Below, one piece after another: positions 17,876 to 25,964 of a stretch of DNA of 64,000 bases. Location: contig NZ_MVIH01000005.1 in the NCBI RefSeq assembly GCF_002086695.1, positions 248,001-312,000 of the forward strand, read 5' to 3'. Under the pieces are notes generated by a model, which worked only from the letters and a program-made list of their open reading frames with translations, made no database searches and was not told the DNA's origin. The stretch's first letter is position 1; the number at the start of each line of letters is the position of its first letter. Position numbers and translations under genes: made by a program. Source of the DNA: Mycolicibacterium rhodesiae. Its GTDB lineage: Bacteria; Actinomycetota; Actinomycetes; Mycobacteriales; Mycobacteriaceae.

Positions 17876-17936
17876 ATTATGTTCCGTTGCGTCACGTAAA
17901 GTGTCAAGACTGTGACGTCCGGATTGAACCGGTTCA
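17876..17936. promoter_or_regulatory. Divergent promoter region with candidate TetR operators
   Basis: On the reverse strand a perfect -35 TTGACA (17907-17902) precedes a CATAAT -10 (17881-17876), with a long 20-base spacer, ending 6 bases before the tetR GTG. The arms CGTCAC (17890-17895) and GTGACG (17912-17917) flank this promoter as an inverted repeat. A separate perfect 12-base palindrome TGAACCGGTTCA lies at 17925-17936. Either could be the TetR site. Binding is inferred from symmetry and position only. Confidence 0.45.
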
Positions 17937-17994
17937 CCCAGGGGAATCGTGATCACACAATTGAGTGCGCCCCGACAGCCCTGGAGGTCATGCG

Positions 17995-18483
17995 ATGAAA
18001 GTCATGCTTCGAACGCTGGCCGCGGTGCTGTCGGCGCTGAGTATCGCGGTCGCGGCGCCGCCGACGGCCGGCGCCGACGACCAGCTCGCGTTCACCGGCA
18101 CCACACTCAGCGGCGCGCCCTTCGACGGCGCGAGTCTGCAGGGCAAGCCCGCGGTCCTGTGGTTCTGGACCCCGTGGTGCCCGTTCTGCAACGCCGAGGC
18201 CCCCAACGTCAGTCAGGTGGCCGCAGCCAATCCCAAGGTCACCTTCGTCGGCGTCGCCGCACGTTCCGACGCCGGGCAGATGCAGGCTTTCGTGTCGAAG
18301 TACAACCTGAACTTCACCAACCTCAACGACGCCGACGGGTCCATCTGGGCCCGGTTCAACGTGCCGTGGCAGCCCGCGTATGTGTTCCTGCGTCCCGACG
18401 GCTCGTCGACGTTCGTCAACAACCCCACCTCGGCGATGTCGGAGCAAGAGCTCAGCGACCGGGTGCACGCGCTGGTGTCCTGA
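17995..18483 (+). CDS. mpt53: Secreted thioredoxin-like disulfide oxidoreductase Mpt53/DsbE
   Basis: The 162-residue protein has a signal peptide ending near TAGAD and a thioredoxin fold with the active site WTPWCPFCNAEAP (Cys62 and Cys65). The stretch TTLSGAPFDGASLQGKP and the rest closely match, from memory, M. tuberculosis Mpt53 (Rv2878c), an exported oxidant that forms disulfides in secreted proteins. The start is ATG 17995 behind GGAGG. The next gene encodes a CcdA-like membrane electron carrier, as beside Rv2878c. Confidence 0.92.
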   Translation: MKVMLRTLAAVLSALSIAVAAPPTAGADDQLAFTGTTLSGAPFDGASLQGKPAVLWFWTPWCPFCNAEAPNVSQVAAANPKVTFVGVAARSDAGQMQAFVSKYNLNFTNLNDADGSIWARFNVPWQPAYVFLRPDGSSTFVNNPTSAMSEQELSDRVHALVS

Positions 18484-18494
18484 GCTTTCGACAA

Positions 18495-19352
18495 GTGGAT
18501 GCAGATCTGACCGGCCTGGCACTGGCCGCAGGGATGGTGGCTGCGCTCAACCCGTGCGGGTTTGCGATGCTGCCTGCCTACCTGACGCTCGTGGTGCGTG
18601 GTGAGGACGCCGATCCCGGTCGCACCGCCGCGGTGGGCCGTGCGCTGGCGGCGACCGCGGCGATGGCGCTGGGCTTCCTCGCGGTGTTCGGACTGTTCGG
18701 GTTGCTGACGGTCCCGGTCGCCACCGTGGTCCAGCACTACCTGCCCTACGCCACGATCGGTATCGGCATAGTCCTTGTCGCCCTTGGTATCTGGCTGGCG
18801 GCGGGTCGGGAGTTGACCTGGCGGTCTCCCGGACAGAGCTGGCGGTCGGCGCCGACGGCGCGGCTGGGATCGATGTTCGGCTACGGCGTGGGCTATGCGG
18901 TGGCGTCACTGTCGTGCACCATCGGGCCGTTCCTCGCCGTCACCGGCGCGACGTTGCGCGCCGGTTCGCCCGTCGACGTCGTGCTCGTCTATGCCGCCTA
19001 CGCCGCGGGGCTGGCGCTGGTCGTCGGTGTGCTCGCCGTCGGAATCGCCCTGACCAGTACGGCATTGGTGGACCGTCTGCGCCGGGTGTTGCCCTACATC
19101 AACCGGATCAGCGGAGTCGTGTTGATCGCGGTTGGCCTCTACGTGAGCTACTACGGCCTCTACGAGATTCGGTTGTTCAGCGCGCAGGGGGACCCGACCG
19201 ATCCGGTCATCGCCGCCGCCGGCCGACTGCAGGGTGCGGTAGCCGGCTGGGTTTACCGCACCAGCGCGTGGACCTGGGTCGTGGTGCTGGCGGTGCTGGT
19301 CGCAGCGGCGGTCGTGGTCAGGTTGCGGCGCGGCCGACAGCGGCAGAATTGA
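18495..19352 (+). CDS. CcdA/DsbD-like membrane thiol-disulfide transporter
   Basis: The product has about six membrane helices and the two conserved redox cysteines of CcdA proteins, in ALNPCGFAMLPAYL (Cys21) and ASLSCTIGPFLA (Cys141). It should shuttle electrons between the cytoplasm and exported thioredoxins such as the adjacent Mpt53; the M. tuberculosis neighbour gene Rv2877c is equivalent. I place the start at GTG 18495 (VDADLTGLAL), 11 bases after the mpt53 stop. The frame is open upstream but overlaps mpt53. Confidence 0.88.
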   Translation: MDADLTGLALAAGMVAALNPCGFAMLPAYLTLVVRGEDADPGRTAAVGRALAATAAMALGFLAVFGLFGLLTVPVATVVQHYLPYATIGIGIVLVALGIWLAAGRELTWRSPGQSWRSAPTARLGSMFGYGVGYAVASLSCTIGPFLAVTGATLRAGSPVDVVLVYAAYAAGLALVVGVLAVGIALTSTALVDRLRRVLPYINRISGVVLIAVGLYVSYYGLYEIRLFSAQGDPTDPVIAAAGRLQGAVAGWVYRTSAWTWVVVLAVLVAAAVVVRLRRGRQRQN

Positions 19353-19392
19353 TACCGGCGAATCGCGGGGTGTGCGTCGATATACTCCGCTC

Positions 19393-19692
19393 ATGCGAAC
19401 CTGGGGTGCCGCAGCGGCGGCCGTGTTGGCGCTGACGGGAGTGCCCGCAGCGATCGTGACAATCCAGCCGAGTGGTCACGCCAGCGCCGACGTCTGCGCC
19501 AGCGCCGGTCGACGTATCTCGGTCAGCGGCTGCGCGAATCTGTCCGATGTGATGGCGCCTTATGTGCCTCCACCGTCGTACTATGCGCCGATGCCCGAGG
19601 ACTACCCGCCGCCGCCTCCGCCGCCCCCACCTCCGGTGACGGGCTGCGTGGGCTACAACGGGCGTTGGGTCAGCGCCGGCGGCTGCCGCTAG
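19393..19692 (+). CDS. Small secreted Pro-rich protein
   Basis: The 99-residue protein starts MRTWGAAAAAVLALTG, with a signal peptide cleaved near ASAD. The mature part has four cysteines (VCASAGRR, VSGCANL, VTGCVGY and the C-terminal GGCR) and a Pro-rich loop (YPPPPPPPPP, about residues 75-84). It resembles small exported mycobacterial proteins of unknown role. The operon relationship with the upstream ccdA-like gene is uncertain (40-base gap). A strong hairpin terminator follows. Confidence 0.7.
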   Translation: MRTWGAAAAAVLALTGVPAAIVTIQPSGHASADVCASAGRRISVSGCANLSDVMAPYVPPPSYYAPMPEDYPPPPPPPPPPVTGCVGYNGRWVSAGGCR

Positions 19693-19716
19693 CCACGCCG
19701 AACGCACTACAACGAC

Positions 19717-19747
19717 GAAACCCCGCGGGCGTTGCCCGCGGGGTCTC
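19717..19747. terminator. Bidirectional hairpin terminator
   Basis: CCCCGCGGGC (19721-19730) pairs perfectly with GCCCGCGGGG (19734-19743) across a 3-base loop, and the stem extends outward by four more positions with one mismatch. GTTT follows on the plus strand. It lies between the small secreted protein gene and the convergent katG, and can serve both. Confidence 0.85.
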
Positions 19748-19763
19748 GTTTATTGCGCAGCGA

Positions 19764-21986
19764 TCAGGACAGGTCGAACCGGTCGGCGTTGGTCACCTTG
19801 ACCCACGCCGCGACGAAGTCCTCCACGAACTTGCCGGCGTTGTCGTCCTGGGCGTAGACCTCGACCAGAGCCCGAAGGATCGAGTTCGAGCCGAACACCA
19901 GGTCGTTGGCGGTCGCGGTCCACTTGAGCGCGCCTGTGGTCCGGTCGGTTCCCTCGTAGACGTTCTCCGAGTTCTCCGACGCCTTCCACTGCGTGCCCAT
20001 GTCGAGCAGGTTGGTGAAGAAGTCGGGGGAGAGCACGCCGACGCGATCGGTGAACACGCCGTGCTTGGTTCCGCCGTGGTTGGCGCCGAGGACACGCAGG
20101 CCGCCCAGCAGCACGGTCATCTCCGGGGCGGTGACCCCCAGCAGATAGGCCTTCTCCACCAAAAGCTGCTCCAGCGGTGCCTTTTCGCCGATCCGCGCGT
20201 AGTTGCGGAACCCGTCGGCCCGCGGCTCGAGCACCGCGAACGACTCCACATCGGTGTCTTCCTGGGTGGCATCGGTACGGCCGGGTGCGAAGTGCACGTC
20301 GATCGCGTAACCGGCCTCCTTGGCCGCCTTCTCGATCGCGGCGTTGCCACCGAGAACGATCAGGTCGGCCAGCGAGACGGTCTTGCCGCCGGCGTTGAAC
20401 TCCTGCTGGATGCGCTCCAGCACGGGGAGTACCTTGGCCAGTTCGGCAGGCTCGTTGGCCTCCCAGCTGCGCTGTGGCTCCAGGCGCAGCCGGGCACCGT
20501 TGCCGCCACCGCGCTTGTCGGTGTTGCGGTAGCTGGACACCGAGGCCCATGCGGTTTTGACCAGCTGCGGAACCGTCAGCCCGGAATCGAGGATCTTCGC
20601 CTTCAGCGCTGCGGCATCGGAGTCGTCGATCAGCTCGCCCTGTACCGGCGGCACCGGGTCCTGCCACAGCTGCGGCTCGGCAACCCACGGGCCCAGGTAC
20701 CGGGTGATCGGGCCGAGGTCGCGGTGGAGCAGCTTGTACCAAGCCTTGGCGAAGGCCTCGTTGAGCTCCTCGGGGTGATCGAGCCAGCGCCGGGTGATCG
20801 CACCGAACTCCGGGTCGACCCGCATCGAGACGTCGGTGACCAGCATCGTGGGCTTGCGGTTCGGGCCGCCGAAGGGATCGGGGATGATCGCCTCGGCGTC
20901 CTTGGCCTGGAACTGCCACGCGCCCGCCGGGCTCTTGACCAGCTCCCACTCGTAGCCGTACAAGATCTCCAGGAACGAGTTGCTCCACTTGGTCGGGGTG
21001 GTGGTCCACACCACCTCGAGGCCGCTGGTGATGGTGTCACCGGCGTTGCCCGAGCCGAACGGGCACTTCCAGCCCAGGCCCTGCTGTTCGATCGGGGCGC
21101 CCTCGGGCTCCGGGCCGACCAGGTCGCCGTCGCCGGCGCCGTGGGTCTTGCCAAGGGTGTGACCGCCGACGATCAGCGCCGCGGTCTCTTCGACGTTCAT
21201 GGCCATCCGGCCGAAGGTTTCCTTGATGTCGATGGCCGCCTTCAGCGGATCCGGATTGCCTTCCGGCCCTTCGGGGTTGACGTAGATCAGGCCCATGGTG
21301 GTGGCGCCGTACGGCTCGGCCAGCTGGCGCTCACCCGAGTAGCGCTTGTCGGTGCCCAGCCATTCGTCTTCCTCGCCGAACAGGATCTCTTCGGGCTCCC
21401 ACACGTCGGGGCGGCCGAAACCGAAGCCGAAGGTCTGGAAGCCGGCCGACTCGAGCGCCACGTTGCCTGCGAACACCAGCAGGTCGGCCCAGGAGATCTT
21501 GTTGCCGTACTTCTTCTTCACCGGCCACAGCAACCGGCGTGCCTTGTCCAGGTTGGCGTTGTCGGGCCAGCTGTTGAGCGGCGCGAAACGCTGCATGCCC
21601 TGACCGCCGCCACCGCGGCCGTCGTAGATGCGGTAGGTGCCCGCGGCGTGCCAGCTCATCCGGATGAACAGGCCGGCGTAGCTGCCGTAGTCGGCAGGCC
21701 ACCAGTCCTGCGAGGTGGTGATGACCGAGAGCAGGTCGGCCTTCAGCGCCGCGGGATCGAGCTTGGCGAATTCGGTCGCGTAGTCGAAGTCGTCGCCGAG
21801 CGGGTTGGAGTACGGCGAGTGCGGGTGCAGCTTGGTGACGTCGACCTGATCGGGCCACCAGTCCTGATTCGTCCGGGGCCCATGGGCTTTCGGCTCCGGG
21901 GACTTGATCGCCGGGTTCTCGCTCTCGCTGTTCGAGCCACCCTGGTTCGGGGCAGGCGGGTGGCTTGCGGAGGTATCAGATGACAC
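19764..21986 (-). CDS. katG: Catalase-peroxidase KatG
   Basis: KatG is a bifunctional heme catalase-peroxidase that detoxifies hydrogen peroxide and activates isoniazid in M. tuberculosis. The 740-residue protein has the distal triad in [13 protein letters not shown] (Arg109, Trp112, His113), the proximal heme ligand in [10 protein letters not shown] (His276), and the residues of the Met-Tyr-Trp adduct (Met261, Tyr235, Trp112). The loop ITSGLEVVW keeps the serine equivalent to Ser315. Both peroxidase-like halves are complete. The start is GTG 21986, 6 bases after AGAAAGGGA. It lies directly downstream of furA. Confidence 0.96.
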   Translation of the reverse strand: MSSDTSASHPPAPNQGGSNSESENPAIKSPEPKAHGPRTNQDWWPDQVDVTKLHPHSPYSNPLGDDFDYATEFAKLDPAALKADLLSVITTSQDWWPADYGSYAGLFIRMSWHAAGTYRIYDGRGGGGQGMQRFAPLNSWPDNANLDKARRLLWPVKKKYGNKISWADLLVFAGNVALESAGFQTFGFGFGRPDVWEPEEILFGEEDEWLGTDKRYSGERQLAEPYGATTMGLIYVNPEGPEGNPDPLKAAIDIKETFGRMAMNVEETAALIVGGHTLGKTHGAGDGDLVGPEPEGAPIEQQGLGWKCPFGSGNAGDTITSGLEVVWTTTPTKWSNSFLEILYGYEWELVKSPAGAWQFQAKDAEAIIPDPFGGPNRKPTMLVTDVSMRVDPEFGAITRRWLDHPEELNEAFAKAWYKLLHRDLGPITRYLGPWVAEPQLWQDPVPPVQGELIDDSDAAALKAKILDSGLTVPQLVKTAWASVSSYRNTDKRGGGNGARLRLEPQRSWEANEPAELAKVLPVLERIQQEFNAGGKTVSLADLIVLGGNAAIEKAAKEAGYAIDVHFAPGRTDATQEDTDVESFAVLEPRADGFRNYARIGEKAPLEQLLVEKAYLLGVTAPEMTVLLGGLRVLGANHGGTKHGVFTDRVGVLSPDFFTNLLDMGTQWKASENSENVYEGTDRTTGALKWTATANDLVFGSNSILRALVEVYAQDDNAGKFVEDFVAAWVKVTNADRFDLS

Positions 21987-22037
21987 TGTTTCCCTTTCTA
22001 GTTCCACACATCATTCGTTGACTGGAGCTGCGATCAC

Positions 22038-22478
22038 TTATGTGACCGCAGGAGCTTCTTTCGCCGAGCAGTCGGGACACAGGCCCCAGTAGATGACCTC
22101 GGCCTCGTCGAGTACGAAACCGTTGTGCTCGGACGGCGTCAAACAGGGTGCCTCGCCGACCGCGCAGTCGACATCGCCGATGACACCGCATGACCGGCAC
22201 ACCACGTGGTGGTGGTTGTCGCCCACCCGCGCCTCGTATCGGGCCACCGAGCCCGACGGCTGGATGCGCCGCACCAGGCCGGCCGCGGTGAGCGCGTGCA
22301 GCACGTCGTACACGGCCTGGCGGGACACATCAGGCAGGCCGGTGCGGACGACTCCGAAGATGGTGTCGGTGTCGGCGTGCGGGTGGGTGTGCACCGCGTC
22401 GAGTACCGCGAGACGGGGCCGGGTGACCCGCAGCTGCGCTGCCCGCAGCTGGTCGGAGAGATCCGAGACGGAGGTCAC
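22038..22478 (-). CDS. furA: Fur-family peroxide/iron regulator FurA
   Basis: The 146-residue protein is a Fur-family repressor: winged helix (LRVTRPRLAVLDAV, DVSRQAVYDVLHAL) followed by a metal-binding dimerisation domain with DNHHHVVCRSCG and a second CxxC (LCPDC). FurA represses itself and the downstream katG and is relieved by peroxide. The GTG start at 22478 fits the promoter spacing, and the longer open frame upstream lacks homology. It is 51 bases upstream of katG. Confidence 0.93.
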   Translation of the reverse strand: MTSVSDLSDQLRAAQLRVTRPRLAVLDAVHTHPHADTDTIFGVVRTGLPDVSRQAVYDVLHALTAAGLVRRIQPSGSVARYEARVGDNHHHVVCRSCGVIGDVDCAVGEAPCLTPSEHNGFVLDEAEVIYWGLCPDCSAKEAPAVT

Positions 22479-22513
22479 GTTTCGATAGTCGTCTCTTTTC
22501 TGGAACGAGTCAA
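22478..22513 (-). promoter_or_regulatory. Leaderless furA promoter
   Basis: On the reverse strand TTGACT (22513-22508), a 17-base spacer and GACTAT (22490-22485) precede the GTG start. The predicted transcription start, 7 bases after the -10, is the G of that GTG (22478). So furA mRNA should be leaderless, as reported for furA in other mycobacteria. The A/T-rich -35/-10 region is where FurA autoregulation is expected. Confidence 0.7.
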
Positions 22514-22545
22514 GACTTGTCCCGAGGCGAATCCTGCGGGCCTGG

Positions 22546-22776
22546 TCAGGGGCGTTGGGCGGGATCGTTTTTCGGACTGACGGTCGGGTTGAGCGGCGCA
22601 ATCGGGGCCGGGCTGAAGCTGTTCGGCCCGGGCAGGGTTGCCTTGCTGGTGGGCTGCACCGACGAGCTCGACGGACTGGGCGCTGGAGCGCTATCGGTGG
22701 ATCCGCACGCCGGGAACACCACGACGCCGGCACCGGCCAGCGTGACCAGCCAGATCGCTCGACTCCGACCCTGCAT
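22546..22776 (-). CDS. Small putative exported Ser/Pro-rich lipoprotein
   Basis: The 76-residue product starts MQGRSRAIWLVTLAG, with a hydrophobic signal followed by VVFPACGS. That resembles a lipobox, but the Phe and Pro at -3 and -2 are atypical. The mature tail is almost only Ser, Pro, Ala and Thr. It ends just upstream of the furA promoter. The function is unknown, and low complexity makes the call moderate. Confidence 0.55.
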   Translation of the reverse strand: MQGRSRAIWLVTLAGAGVVVFPACGSTDSAPAPSPSSSSVQPTSKATLPGPNSFSPAPIAPLNPTVSPKNDPAQRP

Positions 22777-22907
22777 GGCTGAAAGCTACCGCGTTTGGCG
22801 GTGGAGTAAGGCCGCGACCGCGCTTTCTGTATGGTGATCGGCGGATCGCGTCCGGCGGCCACCTCGGACACGCACCCGGAATCAGTCGTCTCGTCAGGAG
22901 CAGTTTC

Positions 22908-23801
22908 GTGCCCCTCAACACCGTTGCGCTCGAACTCGTGCCGCCCAACGTGGACCGCACGCCCGACGAGATGCTGGAGGAAGCGCGCAGGGTCGTGCAG
23001 TTGTCCGCGGAGACCGGCGTGCGGATCGGCCACGTGATGATCCCCGGGATGATCGAAGAGGACAGTGGCCGGCCCGTCGAGATGAAGCCCAAGCTCGACG
23101 TGCTCGACTACTGGTCGCGCATCTCACCCGAGCTGCCCGGCGTACGCGGATTGTGCACCCAGGTGACCGCTTTCATGGATGAGCCGACGCTGGTGAGTCG
23201 GCTGACCGCTCTTCTCGATGCGGGGATGGAAGGCGTGGCGTTCGTCGGTGTTCCGCGGACCATGAACGACGGCGAAGGCGCCGGTGTGGCGCCAACGGAC
23301 GCGTTGACGATCTTCTCCGAGCTGGTTCCGAATCGGGGTGCGATCCTGATTCCGACCCGGGCCGAGGAAGCCGGCCGGTTCGGTTTCAAGTGCGGCCGTG
23401 GCGCCACCTACGGGATGACGCAACTGCTCTACTCCGACGCGATCGTCGGGTTCCTGACCGAGTTCGCCGCCACCACCGATTACCGTCCGGAGATCCTGTT
23501 GTCGTTCGGCTTCGTGCCGAAGGTCGAGTCCAGGGTCGGCCTGATCAACTGGCTGATCCAAGATCCGGGCAACGCCGCCGTGGCCGCCGAGCAGGACTTC
23601 GTCCGCACCCTCGCCGAGAGTGAGCCGCCGGTGAAACGGCAGCTGCTGGTGGACCTCTACAAGAGGGTCATCGACGGTGTCGCCGACCTCGGCTTCCCGC
23701 TGAGCATCCACTTCGAAGCCACCTACGGGATGTCCCGTCCGGCCTTCGACACCTTCGCCGAGATGCTGGCGTACTGGTCGCCTGCGACGTCCGCACCCTG
23801 A
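22908..23801 (+). CDS. Mycobacterial-type methylenetetrahydrofolate reductase
   Basis: The 297-residue protein (GTG start, TCAGGAG 7 bases upstream) closely resembles, from memory, M. tuberculosis Rv2172c, a non-canonical MTHFR that reduces methylene-THF to methyl-THF for methionine synthesis. Characteristic blocks are TVALELVPPNVDR, RIGHVMIPGMIEED, FVGVPRTMNDGEG, RGATYGMTQLLYSDAI and FVPKVESRVGLINWL. It is about as long as Rv2172c (near 300 residues). It is followed 13 bases later by the MenC-like gene, so they may be co-transcribed. Confidence 0.78.
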   Translation: MPLNTVALELVPPNVDRTPDEMLEEARRVVQLSAETGVRIGHVMIPGMIEEDSGRPVEMKPKLDVLDYWSRISPELPGVRGLCTQVTAFMDEPTLVSRLTALLDAGMEGVAFVGVPRTMNDGEGAGVAPTDALTIFSELVPNRGAILIPTRAEEAGRFGFKCGRGATYGMTQLLYSDAIVGFLTEFAATTDYRPEILLSFGFVPKVESRVGLINWLIQDPGNAAVAAEQDFVRTLAESEPPVKRQLLVDLYKRVIDGVADLGFPLSIHFEATYGMSRPAFDTFAEMLAYWSPATSAP

Positions 23802-23814
23802 CACCTCGCCGCCC

Positions 23815-24771
23815 ATGAAGGAAATGATCGACTTCGACGGCGCGCCGATTTTCGCGATCCCGGCGCGCGAGGACTACCGTGCCTTCGGCGGCTGCGAGGG
23901 AATGCTGCTCGAAGGCCCGCAAGGCTGGGGTGAGTTCTGCCCGCCGCGCACCGGCAGTGATCTGCTGGCCGCCCGCTGGTTGACCGCTGCCATCGAAGGC
24001 GGAACCGTCGGTTGGCCGGACCCGATCCGCGGCCGCGTACCGGTCGCGGTCGCGGTGCCCGCGGTCGGAGCCGAGGAGGCGGCCGCGATCGCCGTCGCCA
24101 GCGGGTGTCACGCGGCCGACGTGATGGTCACCGGTCTGCCCGACGATGCCGACCGGCTCGAGTCGGTGCGCTCGGCGCTCGGGCCGGACGCGTCGATCCG
24201 CTGCCTGGTCGACCGGTGGTGGGACGTCGACACCGCCGCCGAGACCATCCCCAGGCTGGACACCGCGGCCGGCGGTCTGCAGTTCGTCCAGCAGCCGTGT
24301 GCGACCGCGCGGGAGCTGGCCGCGCTGCGAGGCCGGATCGACGTCCGGATCGCGGTCGACGTCTCCGACCTCGCCAGCGACGGGCTGGCCATGTCCGACG
24401 TCGCCGACATCGTGGTGCTCGACGCCGCAGCGCTCGGCGGCGTGCGCCGGGCATTGCGGTTCGCCGAGAAGTGCGACCTTCCGGTTGTGGTCTCCGGCTC
24501 CCGTCAAACCAGCATGGGGTTGGCCAGCGGCCTGGCGCTGGCCGGTGTGCTGCAAGAGCTTTCGTTCGCCTGTGGGCTCGGCACCGCCGCGACGCTGGCC
24601 GGCGACACCGTCCCGCCAGGACGCGCATTGATCACCACCGACGGGTACCTGCCGGTGGCGCCCTCGGCACCGGCGCCCGACCCGGATCGCATCGCGGAAT
24701 TCATCGTCGACGACGCCGAGCGCATCGCGTGGTGGCGCGAGCGGTTGCGCACCGCTCGAGAACTTCTCTGA
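23815..24771 (+). CDS. MenC-like enolase-superfamily protein lacking catalytic residues
   Basis: The sequence aligns along its length with actinobacterial o-succinylbenzoate synthase MenC (LEGPQGWGEF, QQPCATARELAALRGRIDV, ALGGVRRAL, FACGLGTAATLAGD). The catalytic positions are changed: the KxK motif reads DVM (102-104), the metal Glu of LEQPC is Gln159, and the second catalytic Lys (VLK in active enzymes) is Asp203. Asp133 and Asp182 remain. It therefore probably cannot make o-succinylbenzoate and may be a pseudoenzyme or have a new role. A true menC should exist elsewhere. Confidence 0.75.
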   Translation: MKEMIDFDGAPIFAIPAREDYRAFGGCEGMLLEGPQGWGEFCPPRTGSDLLAARWLTAAIEGGTVGWPDPIRGRVPVAVAVPAVGAEEAAAIAVASGCHAADVMVTGLPDDADRLESVRSALGPDASIRCLVDRWWDVDTAAETIPRLDTAAGGLQFVQQPCATARELAALRGRIDVRIAVDVSDLASDGLAMSDVADIVVLDAAALGGVRRALRFAEKCDLPVVVSGSRQTSMGLASGLALAGVLQELSFACGLGTAATLAGDTVPPGRALITTDGYLPVAPSAPAPDPDRIAEFIVDDAERIAWWRERLRTARELL

Positions 24772-24778
24772 GCGCGGA

Positions 24779-24964
24779 TCAGCGCCGAGGGCGCCACGCC
24801 GCGACGGCCAGCACGATGCCGACCAGCACGACGATCGGACCCAACACCGACCACGTCGTAGTGTTGCTCATCGGGCTCCCCTGAACCGCTCCGAAACCCT
24901 GCAATGTGAACAACAGTCCGAACAGCGCGACCAGCACGCCGAGACCTCCGACAACGTGACGCAT
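24779..24964 (-). CDS. Small two-helix membrane protein
   Basis: The 61-residue protein starts MRHVVGGLGVLVALFG. It has two hydrophobic helices (about 5-24 and 39-57) and a basic C-terminal tail (RPRR). The ATG at 24964 lies 2 bases after the stop of the MOSC gene, so it is probably translated from the same mRNA. The function is unknown. Confidence 0.65.
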   Translation of the reverse strand: MRHVVGGLGVLVALFGLLFTLQGFGAVQGSPMSNTTTWSVLGPIVVLVGIVLAVAAWRPRR

Positions 24965-24966
24965 GG

Positions 24967-25947
24967 TCAACCCTTCTTTCCGCTGGGCATGGCCGCCGAC
25001 ACCGCACGCATGACGGCCCGCTTCACTGTCGCCGCGCCGCCACCGGCGGTAACGCTGCGCGCGGTCCGGTTGGGTGGAATCAGCTGCAGCACATCACCTT
25101 CGGCGATTCGGCCGGCGCGCGTGACATTGCCGTAGACGCCGAAGCAGCGGCGGGTGTGCGCGGCGATGGTGCGGGTGATCTCCTTGTCCCGCTTGAGTTC
25201 GGGCTGCTCGTGCGAGGGCATCACGCAGCGGATGGTCGGGATCATCGGCGCAAGCTCGGCCTGCGGAGCGTGCAGTCGTCCGCCGCACCACTCCCATTCC
25301 GGGTGAGCCGCCGTGCTGGGGGAGTCCACCACGAGCGTCGGGCGGAACCGTCGCACATCGAAATCGGAGTCCGGCGCCAATGACCCGAGGGTGGACAGGC
25401 TCTGTTCGGTGATGATGTGTACGGGATAGGCGTCCACATAGCTGCCTACCGGCGTCGCATAGCGGCTGATCTCAGCGAGCTTGCGTACCGGGAACATCGA
25501 CAGATCGGGCAGTGGCTCGTCGTCGGAGAGTCCGAAGATCGTGCGCAGGTCGGCCTTGGTGGCCATCGGCCCGCGGTATTCGTCGCGACGGTCGATCGGG
25601 GGCAGCGGCCGAAGCTGTACGTCATGGTCGAGGTAACGCGAGAGCGCCTGGTGCACAGCCGGATCCGAACTCGATACCTCGGTGCCGTCCGGGAAACCGA
25701 TCAGAACCTCGGGCGCGTGTCCGGGCCCGGCGTCGGGGCCGGGCGGCTGCGGGTAACGCGCCGTCAACCACAACAGGCCGGGCAGCCGCTTGGCGCTGGT
25801 GGTGGCGTCGGACTCCACATCACGTACCGCCCACGTCCGGTCGGCGTGCACGCCGAGATCACCGACGTCGGCCTCGGCCACCCGCTCGCCCTGCATCGAC
25901 TTCACCGGATAGCGCCAGATCGAGGTGATACGGCCGGCCTGAATCAT
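24967..25947 (-). CDS. MOSC domain protein with N-terminal beta-barrel
   Basis: The 326-residue protein has a MOSC N-terminal beta-barrel (SIWRYPVKSMQGERV, DRTWAVRD) and a C-terminal MOSC domain. The conserved cysteine that can carry a sulfur or bind molybdopterin is in IPTIRCVMPSHEQ. MOSC proteins serve in molybdenum-cofactor sulfuration or as molybdoenzymes such as mARC; the specific reaction here is unknown. It is followed by a small membrane protein gene 2 bases downstream. Confidence 0.85.
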   Translation of the reverse strand: MIQAGRITSIWRYPVKSMQGERVAEADVGDLGVHADRTWAVRDVESDATTSAKRLPGLLWLTARYPQPPGPDAGPGHAPEVLIGFPDGTEVSSSDPAVHQALSRYLDHDVQLRPLPPIDRRDEYRGPMATKADLRTIFGLSDDEPLPDLSMFPVRKLAEISRYATPVGSYVDAYPVHIITEQSLSTLGSLAPDSDFDVRRFRPTLVVDSPSTAAHPEWEWCGGRLHAPQAELAPMIPTIRCVMPSHEQPELKRDKEITRTIAAHTRRCFGVYGNVTRAGRIAEGDVLQLIPPNRTARSVTAGGGAATVKRAVMRAVSAAMPSGKKG

Positions 25948-25964
25948 CCACTCAGCCTAGAACC

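Noticed and set aside
19665..21983. Very long plus-strand open frame opposite katG
   Set aside because: High-GC codon bias in katG keeps the antisense frame open; the translation is low-complexity Arg/Gly/Val without any domain.
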